Below, piece by piece: positions 15,010 through 28,104 of a stretch of DNA of 64,000 nucleotides. Position 1 is the stretch's first letter, and each line of letters opens with the position of its first letter. The position numbers were made by a program, and so were the translations under genes. Below the pieces are notes generated by a model. That model saw nothing but the letters and a program-made list of their open reading frames with translations, made no database searches and was not told the DNA's origin. Source of the DNA: Glebionis coronaria (Eukaryota; Streptophyta; Magnoliopsida; Asterales; Asteraceae); NCBI GenBank assembly GCA_025667525.1, contig CM046876.1, positions 27,739,224 through 27,803,223 on the forward strand, in the 5' to 3' direction.

Positions 15010-18000
15010 TCACTCCCTCCTAATAGAAATCTCGTTCCGAGATTTACTCCTTAGGATCAAACACACAAACAACAAATCACACGAGGATTCTTGTTCTAAA
15101 CGAACTCCTCTCATTTCCATGTGAACTTTAGTTCAAGTCTCAAATTACCACGTATACTAACCAACAATATTTAAACTCATTGCCAAACTCTTGACCTCAT
15201 AGTCAATAAATCTCACAAATGACTCTTTGATAAAACAAAGACTCTTATTAACACAAGTCCCGAATAACCGTACAGGCAAAATGCATTCTCAAACAACCTT
15301 TACCAATCCCAATAATGAAATGTATCATGTATACAACTTATTTCCCCCAGGTAATTCTATGCTCATATGCTAGTGGTCCGATCTTTCCAAAGATCATAAA
15401 TGGACCTCCAAAACTCTACATCAACTCTTCCATTTTACCAAAACATACCACCCGTTACTATGGGTGAAACTTCCTACACAACTTTGTCACTAACTCTAGT
15501 GGTTTCCTCCATCTCTACATAGCATCCCTTGCTGCTCTCATCCTGTCCACAAACACTATTACGACATTAGTAGCCTGCTTTGTGCTTTATTCTACTCATT
15601 AGGCTCTACCAAAGTTCTACCTTCGGTTCCTATCTCGACCTATTTCATTTATGCTTCGCTTCTATACACACTTCCTTCTTCCTCCTTAACTCATAACATA
15701 CATCACGATGTGATGCTTCCAATCGTTTCTTCCCTTGCCATAATCCCTCATAAGGCATTCCATACATATCGGGCTAACTTTTACGCAAAACCCTCTATTC
15801 CGTCACATCCGTACGCAATCCTTCCAACTTCTCAACTACATGACTTCTCATTCTTCTTGAAATGTGAGATGAATTAGTCTGTCTATCGACTATCACCCAA
15901 CTCTCGTCGTACTTATTCCTCCACCGCATTATGTATCCTTTCCACCAACTTCGTCCTTACATCACCCCTTTCTAAGCTACTCTTATCTATGTAGGAAGTA
16001 TAGTCTACGTCCCTTTCTCCATATGATTGTCCAAGCCACGCAACATACATGTTGACGCGTTCTCTGCTTTAGACAACTCAACTCGTGCAACCTACATCTT
16101 TCATCGAAACCATCCTAATACGTCATCCATATAGTTCAAGTTCTTCTCAGATTCACTTCATTCTTCTTATTCCATGTCTCATCAACCATGCTTGCCTTTC
16201 CCAGATGGTACTTGGCCTTGCAATTTTCTTTCACCACTTAACCTTTGCCAAATGTTAAATAAAGACGATTGAATATGTGTTGGAGACGTTCATGATCCGT
16301 ATAGATCATTCTCCACGTCTCGTACACCAAATGCCTCTAGCATTCTAGGCAGATATAACAATCCAGCTCCACTAACTAAGTCTTATCTAGTTCTTCTAAA
16401 TCTTCAGTTCTTGTAACGTATAAGCCATCGCCTTTCTTTGTCGTTCTTGTACACATCCAAATCCTTGCTCCACGCATCTTCATGCTTCGCGAATTCATCC
16501 AGTCCTTCCGATAACGCCAAGATCGGCTCATTATCCATTCCACCTCTTCAGCCTCCAAAATGCTTCCTCATCCTTCTTCACTTCACCCTTGCTGGTTCCA
16601 TGATATGCCACCACCTCTACTGCTCATCCTCGTAAACTTAATCCTAAAAACTTACTCTGGAAAATCTCACGTATAACTCCCTTTCCTAACAACTCCAAAA
16701 CCAACACATAATTCGCCTCATCTTTCTTCTTAGATTTGAGTAAATCAAGGTGTCGTCGATGCTCCTGATGACAACTCGTTTACATACGTTCATGCACACA
16801 AGGTTCATTGACTCCATGAAAACCGCTAGTGCTTTGGCGAAGCCAAATGCATAATCGTAAACCCAAAGCGTTCATAAAACATCCTTAGCAATTTCAACTA
16901 TGTCCTCCTTACACCCTCTCTTAGCGGCAATACGAATAAATTCCTACCTCGTTCTACTTGCAAAATTCTACACACATCTTAAAAGACCAATGCTTCCTCT
17001 CATCAGACCACTCAACCGCTTTCCACATCCAATCTACTACTAAGCAACTCAACTTTTACCTTGCATCCGTTGCAATTTCTAACAGCTCTTGTTTTTAAAT
17101 CACTCCATCAACGATTTGCCTTGGAAAGGCACTAACTACAACTCCTCTCACCTCCCCTACTTGCTCTATTTATGTTTCTACCTCACAGTAATAGGCAAAC
17201 CTACTAAATTTCAGGAAATTTTTGGAAAACTTTCATGCCCTACGAACAATCATAAATACCTTTGAGGTATTGTATCCCCTTCCAACACTCTCTATGGCGC
17301 ATTACTTGTGCTTGTATCCCACAAATCTCTATTCATCTCCTTGGTACTCCTGAGAGACCTCATGACCATATTAGTTCATCTACGAACTTCTTTCCTCCCC
17401 ACTAAGGGTATTCTGAATGATCTCTCATGTTCACCTACGTAAGCGTGTAGGCGCGACCAAGTCTTTCATATGTCTACCTCAACGCTCCCGAACAATACGA
17501 AACCAAAACTACATCCTGAATCTATCAGATACGATCAACGAATCAAACCAACGGATGACTAACGACATTTCACGTGCACCAGTTAAATCAAGTCAAAAAC
17601 CATGAGACTCAAAAGAAAACTCAACCCAAAACGTGTATCAATTCAAAATGACCCATGACAACGAAAAATAATCCAACAAACACCCAATGGCAACCAAACA
17701 TATTATGCCTCGCGACATATTATTTAAACCGTGCAAAAGATCGACTTTTCCAAAAGAATATATATCTTTTTTTTATTATTACCTCCACATCTATGTGACT
17801 CAAACAATCTACAAACAACCCTCTTGACAAACTCAAAACTCAACTCAAAAACTAGGTATAGCGTGCATCCTAAATCATAAAAATAAACTACTATTCAAAC
17901 TCAACCTTTAACCCGACACTTGTACAATAATTTCGGCCAAGATACTTACCTCCCATGACTATAGTTTCTGAATATTTGAAAAGTACGTTCCAAGTACATA

Positions 18001-19686
18001 ATTTTTGGCTTTTGAATCATCCAAAAAGCTTTAAAAACGAACAAGTTATGACCAAAACAGTTTTATATTAATGAAAGATAAAATTTTATGTGAAATCTTC
18101 ATAAACTCAATTTAACCTTGTATTAATAATTATAAATGACGTGAATCGGTTAAACCCAATTATATAAACTATGTAAGTAGAAATAAATTTTTCTTATGTT
18201 ACATCTTGTTTCAAACACGACTCCAACACCTTTCCCTTATTTTACCGAATACAACTAACTATCTAACCCTATAATAGATTTCTAAGTCCCCCTTTTTCTC
18301 AATATATACCGACCAAAAGAAATGTAAGACCCAACACAAAATATTTCATTATTTCAAAAGAAATCCCAAGTTACTTCAATAGACTTAAAACCAAGAACAC
18401 CATTTTAAAACGTACACGTGAAATACGAAACTCAAAGAATACGCTACAAGACACACTTCAAAAGATTCAAAACGTCGTTGAAACTCCCCCAAACTCGAGC
18501 TCTAATAAATTTTTTAAACACAAGAGAGTACCAGGTACGTTCAAGTTATAATAACTACTGAACGACCGTAAATCATAACATAACATCTATTAGTATATAT
18601 ACATCCGCATATGTATACCTATCGAATCTCCCAAACATACTCGTTATCATACAAGTCAAGTCAATCAATCGCTTTATACGCTTGTTTTTCCATACGAGTA
18701 ATCACCATCTCACCGTGCCACCACAAGGCATAAAGCCCACCTCCAAAACCAAACCATATCATGTGACCCCAAAATCACACAACACAGCTATAACCCAAAA
18801 CATATAACACAAAAAGAACGATAGCCATATCATAGGCAGTCATCACATAAACCCGTATATTATACGTATACCCAAATTCTACATCTCATCATATACAAGC
18901 ATGTACTAACCCTCTTTCATGCAATCATACTTGAGAACCCATTGAAGTTGTGGTACTTGTATAACTATGTTGGCCACCATACTTATACAATTACCCTTTC
19001 CCCAATGCACTCCCTCCTATGATGACACTTATAAGAATCAATACAACATAAAACACATAAATCTATCTACTCACATAAGCTCATAACCACATAACCAATA
19101 AGGTCTAAAACTCCATCTATAAAAATAACATAATAAAACTCTTGGAATACAGAAATCCATAGTCTAGCTAAAACAGCCTAGACTAAATCCAAAATGAAAA
19201 CAATATCATTTATAAGTCATGTCGCCCATAAGAGTGGAAATGGCTTAGAATCCTTCATATCCACCTACTCCTACTAACTCGAACCACCACATGATTCTTA
19301 GGGAACATGACTTAAACATCAAAAGACTAAAAAACATACCTCTAGTACATAAAATAACCCAACAAAAGATAGAAACTACTATATACCAAATTATGTATTA
19401 TAATGTACAATATAAGCAAAATACGACAATGACTAGCGAGGATGATTATGGTTCAACCCGCACTACTCACAACCCGAAAAGAAAATAACATGTGGCTAAG
19501 TATGAACTTACTATGGTACAATTCATACTAGTCAAAACATCATAATAAATAACATCCAAATACATCAATTTATATAAAATGCACACATTCTCCTATGACG
19601 CCTATATGCAGGGACCCTTAAGCTATAGACTAGGCTACGCGACTAGGCAACCTAATTCTCTATAACCATTGTCTCTGATACCATTC
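15010..19686 (-). mobile_element. Element Z internal region B (uninterrupted)
   Basis: The second complete internal region, 4,677 bp, between LTR 2 and LTR 3. It is collinear with region A without the nested copia-type insertion, and so gives the pre-insertion state of that site (near 19,105). It holds the same pol remnants at about 16,133-16,863. The shared decay suggests that Z was already defective when the array arose, or that both copies descend from one decayed unit. Confidence 0.8.
16133..16863 (-). pseudogene. Degenerate Ty3-gypsy pol, second copy
   Basis: The duplicate of the remnant at 4,920-5,650, offset by 11,213 bp. It shows the same reverse transcriptase block with IDD near 16,735-16,853 and RNase H block with IYTDH near 16,140-16,340. 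It is non-functional, with the same stops and frame breaks. Confidence 0.78.
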
Positions 19687-20211
19687 TGTCACACCCCACC
19701 ATGGCGGAATATGGGGCGCGACATATGGATATCATCACAACAAACGGTGTCTCTATAGAGAAAACTAAAATGCAACTATAACGTCATAAATGGCGACACA
19801 AAGGTCATGACAATATCTCAACATAGCAGGAGTCTAGGTAAGTAGGTAACAGTCCTACCACTTACCCAAGACAAACAATAAACATAAACCAAACAAACAT
19901 ATAGGTGCCAACATGTATCACTTATATAAAAAAAACATAAAGGTAAACTAAGAAGGAACGGGGATCTCCTTCAATATGCAATCCTAAGGCATCCAAGTCT
20001 AGCCACTTCTATCCTCTAGCTTAACCATAATATCACCAGAAAGAGACACTAAAACACGTCAACATAAAGTTGGTGAGAGTCATAGGTTTTGACTCCAACG
20101 CTAAATCAGTTATAAGCTGTGAATAACAACCCTCAACACAATAACATATGGACAATTCGCTACAATTATGTATTAACAACTAGCATTCATGTTCAATCAA
20201 TCATCACAATA

Positions 20212-20307
20212 CCAAGGCATCACGCCTTACCAACAACCACAATTCCCAAGGCATCACGCCTTACCAACAACCATAATTTCCAAGGCATCACGCCTTACCA
20301 ACAACCA
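20212..20307. repeat. 34-bp triple repeat, Z LTR 3 copy
   Basis: The third copy of the palindromic aaggcatcacgcctt array. All three units are preserved. Confidence 0.9.
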
Positions 20308-20892
20308 TGGTACCATAGGCGCCCATACACCTATGTACCTTTCTGATCCATATCATACACAAACAAGAACCAAATAGCAGTTAATCACATAATGTACACA
20401 CAAGTCCATCTCAAACCTTAAAACATTCACATCATCAATATATAAATAACTCAACACAGTGTCTCTTCCATCCTATATGGAAGTCAAAATCAATAATAAA
20501 CATGGGACTATGAAACTCACCTGATTGCTTCTTCACAAGTCCTCGCACTAGCAACGAGCTAACAAACCAAAAACACGCAATCAATACATGAACCAATCAC
20601 TAAGATGGCTCATCAACCTATGATGGACATCTAGCCTATTCCCATATAAATACCTCATTGATAAGCTCTAATCACCCCATTACCCTTCCCTAACAAGTCC
20701 TTAACTTGGTTAAGTTTAATAACTATCCCGTTCATATTTTACACAAAACAGTCCCAATTTTAGGTCTCAAAACTTTAAGTCAAACGTCCACTTAAACATA
20801 CCCATAGTTTCTGTAAAAGGAATATTCATACCCTTACATATGTTAGCTAACACCTCCAACTTGCCCCAACCTTAAAGCTACTGTTAAGGCCC

Positions 20893-20894
<2 letters not shown>

Positions 20895-20965
<71 letters not shown>
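20895..20965. repeat. AT microsatellite, left remnant in Z LTR 3
   Basis: About 71 bp of (AT)n, interrupted at 20,966 by the inserted transposon. The tract continues at 29,224-29,345 on the far side. Confidence 0.95.
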
Positions 20966-20968
<3 letters not shown>

Positions 20969-20970
20969 GT

Positions 20971-21013
20971 GGGATCGATAGAAAACTTCATTTTTATAGA
21001 AAACTTAGAAAAC
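20971..21013 (+). repeat. Left terminal inverted repeat of the Pack-type element
   Basis: GGGATCGATAGAAAAC at the tip and tagaaaacttagaaaac at the inner side match the reverse complement of 29,176-29,223. The bases gaggt at 20,966-20,970 have no partner at the right end. Confidence 0.8.
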
Positions 21014-23367
21014 CCTCTTTTCAACCATTAGATCAAAAGTTACCCTCCTTTCTTTTTTTTCGCCCAAACTACAAGGGGCCGAATGTAATTTATTAAATCT
21101 TATGGTTAAATGTTGAAACTTTTCAAACTTCCATGTATTTAAACCCTTTTTTCATTTTTTTTATTTTCTTCTTTCTCTGATTATGCGTGTTCTTTCCCAC
21201 TACAACTTCACCACCATATCCACCGCCCTACACCACCGTACACCACCATTCATGATCGTTCATCATCATCATCCGAAATAATATTTCTCATCGTTCACCA
21301 TAATTCGCCGTCGTTCACCACCATTTCCCACCATTCACCATCGCCATCAGCCATGTAAGTATCGTGAATCACTTGATCAAATCAGAGATAAAGGTAAGTT
21401 TTATAACCGCTTTTGATTTTGATTACTCTATAAATTTGTTCATATTTTTGTTAAAAAATGAATAAAAAGCCTATATATTTGCTTGTTATTGTTAGTATGT
21501 AATGATTCGATTTTATTTTCTGTTAGTATTGTGTTTTTTGGGGTTTTCTTCAGTTATCATGTTTGATGGATAAATTTCATGACTTTTGTAATATGATGTA
21601 CTATATGGGTTAGTTTTTTAAGCAAACTTGAGTAAAATAATGCCCTAAACTAATGGTTACAAAAACTGCATAAAAGGTGTTTGATATTATGTCTGAATTA
21701 AATTTAATAACTAAGATGCTCCCATTGTTCATTAGTAACTTGTATATGTGTTTTTATGTTAATCTGCTCCGATTAAGCAAGTTTGAGTTAGAAAATGTCT
21801 TAAAGTTGTGTTTACAAAACTGCACAAAAGGCGTTTACTATAATGTCTCAATGAAAATTTATAACTAAGATGCATTATTTTTTTCACAAACTGGTTCACT
21901 TATTATATCCAAATGATTTGTATTACTGTTGTTTGGTGGTTAGGATTAAAGTGTTTGAAATGACAATGCATATTTTAGAAATGTTTGCTCAAGTATAGAA
22001 TAAGTAAAAATAAACCCGAATACTAAAAAGTGATTATCTTTATTGAAAATGCAATACTTACAAGTTTACGAGTTGTGTTTACATCTTATTTGAACTGTTT
22101 ATTGCTTAGAGCTTATAAGCATAAGAAACTAAAAGCTTATTCAATACTTTAGGTAACCATGGAAATTTGAATCATCCAATAGGTTCTTGCTGACAATATA
22201 CCTGAAGTCTTGATTATAAGACCCAAGCTACAAACAGATGTCGTACAGTACTTCAAACGGATGCCCGAATTTACCTCAAGTGCTCGACTAAAACTAACTT
22301 GTTTTATATAAGAGCATGCACTAGGTTGACTAGTTCTTTTGTAGCTTGTCTAACTTGAGCTTCCATATAAAAAAATTATCTTGATTTTATATATTATGAT
22401 TGCAGGAAGTTTTAGTGGTTGGATTAGGAAGATGTACTTGGAAGAGAGATATCACTAAAGTTGAAGGAAGTGATGTTTTCGAGTGGCATCTAAATGCGTG
22501 GATATTACATATCCTTTCTCAAGAGCGTCTTCTACCAGCCATCAAAAGATTCATCAGCAAGGATGTCTGCTGCTACTTTTTCCGTTTAATATTGTAATGC
22601 TATTTGGTAATATTGCATGTAATTATTGTAGAAATCGTATAGTTATTCCGGTGGCTTGCCCTAAAAAACTATATTATTCACTTGAATAAAGTAATATTTT
22701 GTTGTGTATTATGTTGACAATTACAAAGCACTGTACTATTTTGGAGCGCTAATTAATTTATTATAATTGGTTGATGAATTGATAGTTTGAGTCAATGTAA
22801 CGAATGCCAAAATATATGCTAGCACAAGTTAGACATTAATACTTTTAATTGATTTAAAATCCTTTTTTTGTTCGATTAAAAAGGCTTTCATATTCTTCAT
22901 GATCTTACCGAGCTTAGGTTTATCAGCATGATCATGTAACAACATTATAATTAATGCTTATTGTCAATTAGTATATGTTTTCTTTGCCCATATGCAACAT
23001 ATGATCACGTCTGAGTTGTCATAAAGGTAATTTGTTATTTAGGCAGCTTGTATTTTCCTGATCAAAATAGGCAACAACGTCCTAAAAGCCATAGAACATA
23101 CAATCCACTTAGTGAAATCTTCCGATGACTTATCTAAATCTAAGTATAATCAAATAATGTTACACAAGAAGCCAGACTCTTCTGAAATGAACTCAAGAAC
23201 AATTTGATACTTAAATTTTCAACCAAACATTGAATTTATTGATCATAGTATCATACAATTAATACTATTTTCAACATGAATTAACATCATCAATTCATAA
23301 CAATTGAAAAAAAAACATGATACAAACTAAAATTCCACCTCACACAATCACATGACAAACAAATACA
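21014..23367. other. Left interior of the Pack-type element, no recognised gene
   Basis: It includes a CACC-rich low-complexity stretch (about 21,195-21,355) ending in a possible splice donor (atgtaagtat), then AT-rich sequence. There is an exon-like open stretch at 22,400-22,597 (VLVVGLGRCTWKRD...) after a ttgcag acceptor, which I cannot assign. Further AT-rich DNA lies before the ubiquitin fragment. Confidence 0.5.
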
Positions 23368-23893
23368 TCATCCTTTGAACCCACCATGCAGACGGAGAAC
23401 AAGGTGAAGGGTCGACTCCTTCTGAATGTTATAATCAACGAGAGTACGCACATTTTCTAACTGCTTCCCGGCAAAGATCAACCACTGCTTTTCGGGTGGA
23501 ATCTCCTCTTTATCCTGAATCTTTGCCTTTACATTATCAATCGTATCTGAGCTTTCAACTTCCAAAGTAATCGTCTTGCCAGTCAACGTCTTGACAGAAA
23601 TATGCATTCCACCCCTCAACCTTAGCACAATATGAAGAGTCGATTCCTCCTGAATATTGTAATCAGCCAGTGTACAACCATCTTCTAGCTGCTTTCTGGC
23701 AAAAATCAACATTTGCAGTTCAGGTGGTATCCCTTCTTTATCATGGATCTTGGCCTTGACATTATCAACTATGTCCGAACTCTCCAACTGTTGCATCACA
23801 CCATCAAAGTTATTGAAATCCCAGTGATATAAAAGATACCAGCTATAGCTATGTATGATTCCAAACCTTGAGATATCGTGAAGTTGCCCATCT
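23368..23893 (-). pseudogene. Captured polyubiquitin fragment (1.7 ubiquitin repeats)
   Basis: The minus strand reads a truncated ubiquitin unit (from about residue 16, LESSD) that ends in LRLRGG. A full 76-residue unit is fused directly to it ([20 protein letters not shown] ... LVLRLHGG), followed by FKG and a stop. This head-to-tail order is that of polyubiquitin. The full unit has changes almost never tolerated in ubiquitin, including Gln2His, Phe4Ser, Arg42Trp, Gly53Val and Arg74His, though Lys48 and Lys63 remain. There is no ATG at the front. The frame continues upstream to about 23,893, behind a possible acceptor, with a non-ubiquitin sequence ([12 protein letters not shown]...). I read it as a decaying captured fragment, possibly transcribed as a chimera. 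Confidence 0.85.
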
Positions 23894-24323
23894 CTCTAAT
23901 AAAAGCTTAAAGGCTGAATGTAGAGATGACCTGCACATGAACAAATAAATTCCCTTTATATAAGAAACCGATGCCGTTATATAACAAACAAATGCCCTAA
24001 ACTATTTTCAAACAGATGCTACTTTTCCCTTAACAAGTTTACATAATAAGAAGTTAATATAATCACCAATCCGACACATTAACAAAGAAGTATAAGAATA
24101 AAAAGCAGAAATACGCACTTACTATTTGTTGCATAAGGTGATTCTTGTCTCCGCAAACCTACAAGCAAAATATACACCTATCTAACATTAAATAAGCCAT
24201 TAGTGATGAGTTACCATTACTACACAAAGAACATAGTCAATTTCACACAAAACGAATAAAATGCACAAAATATCCAAATTAAATGTAAAAAAATCAATTT
24301 TGCCTTCATGAAAAGACACTTAC

Positions 24324-24684
24324 CATGACCTATAACGAAAAATCCTTTACTAAATCTACGAGCTGATGTGAACACAACATACCACAAGAGCCCGTTATTG
24401 ATTACACGAGCTGCATCAAAGTAAAAAAAAATTGCCAAACATACTCACTGATGTTCGCTTTATGTAACTCATGTGAAACAGAATTGCTTGACACATGATC
24501 AGTTTTGGATTTTAACCTTTGAGTTATTAGGTCGAGGTAGTTGAGATAGACATTGTGAACCATTTCCCCCCTCAAAATTGTCTACAATCCAAAGCTGTAG
24601 ATCCTTACCTATCATCAGGCAGCATGCTCGCTTCTTCACATAATCATTACTAAATGCAATAGTGTTCTTGGATTCTACATTCAT
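24324..24684 (-). pseudogene. Two unassigned exon-like segments
   Basis: The segment at 24,324-24,410 is open for 29 codons (ARVINNGLLWYVVFTSARRF...) between a tgcag acceptor and a catg/gtaagt donor. The segment at 24,499-24,684 is open for 61 codons (SKNTIAFSNDYVKKRACCLM...), with a possible donor after ATGATAG. Their splice-site look and position between recognised captured exons suggest more captured gene pieces. I cannot name the donor genes. Confidence 0.4.
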
Positions 24685-25138
24685 AAAATGAATCCGCGTA
24701 AGTTGACATTAAAACGGTATGCGTGAAAAATGTGTGTTGGATCAGTAGTCTTTTCAATATGCATACACCCTCAACCTGCATATAAAATAATGAATATCAC
24801 CTTTTAATTCACATGAGTGCAGAAGTGAGAAGATAAACATACAAGCATATACGTACATAATTAAGATTATTAAGTCTATTCATTGGGTCGCTAGCTAAGT
24901 TAAACAAAACCAAATCACATATACCAAGTGAGATACTGCAAAGAATATTTATATGATAATGAAATTGATAAGTGAACACACCAACACTACCATCTACCTA
25001 CCAATGTGTTATTTAGACATAGTCGAATGAGCCTAGTTTTTAACCAGACCTGATCAACATGCCCATTTTGTAACCTATTATGACAGAAATGATAAACTGG
25101 CTCGAACGTAATATTACCTAAGGTATGGGTAATAGAAT

Positions 25139-25252
25139 AAATAAATCGAGGGGAAAACCAGAAATGTAATGTAGTGCAATATTTCTACGATTATCAATCA
25201 AGTCGCCTGCACCAACAACTCTTGATTCAGGAGAAACAAATTCCAACCCAAA
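25139..25252 (-). pseudogene. Captured exon of a cyclic nucleotide-gated channel (CNGC)
   Basis: After a tttgcag acceptor the minus strand reads FGLEFVSPESRVVGAGDL, then IDNRRNIALHYISGFPLDLF. VSPESRV-GAGDL is the conserved segment between S2 and S3 of plant CNGC channels, and ALHYL-G-F-LD is the start of S3. Only this exon of about 38 codons is present, with no pore or cyclic-nucleotide-binding domain. It cannot form a channel and is best read as transposon cargo. Confidence 0.8.
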
Positions 25253-25880
25253 CTGCAAAATACAAAAACAAGAAAAATAATAGTCTCAGCTATATAATAT
25301 CAAATGAACGTTACTAGATTCAAATAGTAATGATAAATGCTAGTAAAAAAATGATCAGACATATTTGTCTTTTAGCAAAAAAAAGTATATCTGAAAAGGT
25401 ATGGAGTTGTGGGAACATTTATGAGCGTGTATTACAAGTGCAAGAAAGGTAGGAATACTAAAAAGGAGGTTCAGGTTGCGAAATAGACACAAGTTGACTT
25501 TGTGAGCTGAATTAATTTCAAGCTCATACCAGTTTTGACACTTTTTTCTAAGTTATATTTTGTTAAAACAGGTAGACATATAAACACACTTTTTTTACCT
25601 GACTTCCAACAAACAACTATGGCGGCTAGATATACACTGTTGAAATACCTTCGTGCGAGCGTTAAGCGGCCACCATCATCTCAAATGGGAATGTCATGTA
25701 GAGTATATGTAGAAAGTGTGAAAGAAAAACAAGCAATTAATTCAAAGTATTATGGAAGGCCGCCAAAGCAACGAATCAATTCACCGAAGATAACAAGTCG
25801 TGAAGACAAATAATTGCCGTAATTATTAACAAACAAACGCCTTAATTTTAACATATAAATGACAAATTATGTAACAGACC

Positions 25881-25932
25881 TCTTGACCTCTTGTATCATC
25901 TTGGAACACCAATCACCTTCCCGCTTCATTTT
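25881..25932 (-). pseudogene. Unassigned exon-like segment between SMC4 and CNGC fragments
   Basis: The minus strand is open for about 18 codons (MKREGDWCSKMIQEVKRSVT). It may belong to the flanking captured pieces or to another gene. I do not recognise it. Confidence 0.3.
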
Positions 25933-26021
25933 TTACCCTATGAAAAATGCAGTGTCAATAATTTATTAATAAGAAAAGTGAGCTTATAAGAGTATAACAG
26001 TTTTAATACAAATGTAATAAC

Positions 26022-26604
26022 CTCTAACCTTTCTCTTCTTTTATCAGCTAACTTAACCATCTGCACCACCCCATACCTCTTCTCATTAAGAGCTTCAAGC
26101 CTAACAAATCAATCACATATAGAAAAATATCAAATACGGAACAGATCACCAACATGCCAAATTTTCATATGTGTGGAGCGTATGCCATTAAATCATAGCT
26201 TTATATGTAGAACAAACCAAGCGCTTTTGATCGGTTACCCTGCCCGAGTAACTAGTTTTACAACCTTGTTTGAGAACAAGTTAAAAACGCCTAATCACTA
26301 AGATAGTCAACAAGAGAGCTTACATCTAGTGAGATTCGTCAACTTTGTCTAAGTATGTGTTAGATCGAATTACAAGTACTCAAGAAACCATTCATCGTGA
26401 GGACCTTCAGCTTTTGGCTTCATAAGGGAAATTTGCTGAAGCTCGCCCTGTAATAGAACATGAATTATTATTTAAGACTTATAGTGAGCATATGAAAATG
26501 TGCAACTTTACTATTAGGAGCTCTTAAAATCTTAACCTAAAAATAAGAAAATGATTATTATCGAAGTCAACTCCTTCCCCTTTTAGTTTATTCGTAACCT
26601 CCAT
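26022..26604 (-). pseudogene. Captured SMC4 (condensin subunit) fragment, three exons
   Basis: Three collinear minus-strand pieces match the N-terminal part of plant SMC4. At 26,537-26,604: MEVTNKLKGEGVDFDNNHFL. At 26,370-26,447, after a ttacag acceptor: GELQQISLMKPKAEGPHDE, then WFLEYL and an in-frame TAA. At 26,022-26,100, after a ttag acceptor: LEALNEKRYGVVQMVKLADK, then RRERLE and a donor. These flank the end of the ATPase head and the start of the coiled coil. The first exon junction is out of frame by my reading, and Gly to Trp has replaced a conserved residue after HDE. Intron positions are kept, so capture was from genomic DNA. Only about 75 of roughly 1,240 residues are present. Confidence 0.88.
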
Positions 26605-27321
26605 AAACTTGTTGTCGCATAACATAGCACTTAGACGAAACAACTTCATACCCCATCATACTATAACCAACAAAATTCCTACATTACACACATTTCCAAA
26701 ACTATATTGTAATTATAAAAAACTATAGAAAAACCTACTACATACCAACAAGTTCTATCCGGATTGTCGTGTGATATTTCTACATTTTAAAGTTTTTTCA
26801 TGTTATGATTTGTGTGGGTTTATATTGGGAAAATATCTGAGCAGGTTTAAGCGTGTGAGCAGGTTTAAGGGTGTCTGATACAATGGCTTAGTTCTTAATT
26901 TGTAAATATATAGGTTCGTGGGTATTTCGTACAGTGGGTACAGTAATATGGCTGCAATAACTTCGGTTGGATGTTCTTAAATTTTAGGTTGTGGTAATGG
27001 GTAGTCTGGCCTAATGCTTGTCAGTACGGTTTGAGTTGTTTCAGGAGGTGTAACCAAGGCCCTCATATGGTTGTCCTATGGTTCCTTTTTTGTGTCGTTG
27101 CATGTTATGTCCTTCTAGTCTAGTTTCTAGTTCCTTCATTTATTTATAACACATCTACACTTGTGACTCTTAACAAATTTCATGTAAAAGCGACCCACTT
27201 TTCTGAATGGATCATTTAAGAAACATTTGCATCAAGACAACTTAAGCAGCACTCAAGGTGTAAATGTTGTGAGAAGGAAATAAACAAGAAATATACAACC
27301 AATATACCAATTAAGGCTTAC

Positions 27322-27396
27322 CCGTCGAGCAAGAATGTAACAAAGTTGCTTGTTTCCCAACAGATCCGAACAAGAATTTAAAATGTGATTCACGTG
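27322..27396 (-). pseudogene. Captured exon of RPN1 (26S proteasome base subunit)
   Basis: An exact 25-codon exon between a ttggcag acceptor and a gtaagcc donor, reading HVNHILNSCSDLLGNKQLCY, then ILARR. Plant RPN1 (PSMD2) has V-QVF-SC-DLLRKKQFCYILARHG at this point. The match is short but runs across the whole exon with several consecutive identities. No adjacent RPN1 exons are seen. Confidence 0.72.
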
Positions 27397-27978
27397 CTGC
27401 CAAAGAAATGAAATAGAGTCTCAAAATCTTTATGAAAGTTATTTCAATTTACACCAAGTTGTTAGTAAAAGGTATGGCAAATCCTGTCCTAAAGAAAATC
27501 CATGTAACCAATTTTTTGTGTATGTTATCAACACACGATATATGGTGTTTAACAAGTGTCCTAATAAACATCAAAAACATGCCCTAATATATTTTCAATA
27601 CGACGCCCTAGTACATTTTTAATGTGATGCCCAACATTAGTTTTTAATTTATATCATAAATCAAACACAATCAGTTAGTTCTCCTAATCCCTATTTATAC
27701 AAGTTAACGACTAAGAATCCTAACCTATCAACAAAAACAACATACCTAATCACCCAGGCAGGAATCCAATCTATCAAATATACTAACATCAATGCCGAAG
27801 GGATGTTTAGCATTCAGTTTTGAAAGTATATTAGCGATAAGAAATAACCTGAACCTGATAAAAGTTGTTCAAAAAGTTGACCACTCCAACAAGTTTATCA
27901 CACGAAAATCATATATAAGGGATATTGGCACCTCTGATAAATATTAGTTCGATAGTAGAAATAAAATTCCAAACTAAC

Positions 27979-28104
27979 CTGCGCAATGGTGAACTCACAA
28001 AGACGCTTAAAGCCTGCAAAAAGATACTGATCTACAACTCTAAGAAGATCTTGGGCAATTTCTAGATTCCCATCTTCAGACCATGTACATACAGTTCTGT
28101 ACTT
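27979..28104 (-). pseudogene. Captured exon of an ARIA/ABAP1-type BTB-ARM protein
   Basis: A 42-codon exon between a cttacag acceptor and a gttag donor. It ends in DLLRVVDQYLFAGFKRLCEF and then TIAQ. This is the C-terminal part of the BTB/POZ domain of plant ARM-repeat BTB proteins such as ARIA, whose sequence is close to DLLRAADQYLLEGLKRLCEYTIAQ. The upstream half (KYRTVCTWSEDGNLEIAQ) fits less well and may have drifted. Only one exon is present. Cargo, not a gene. Confidence 0.8.
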
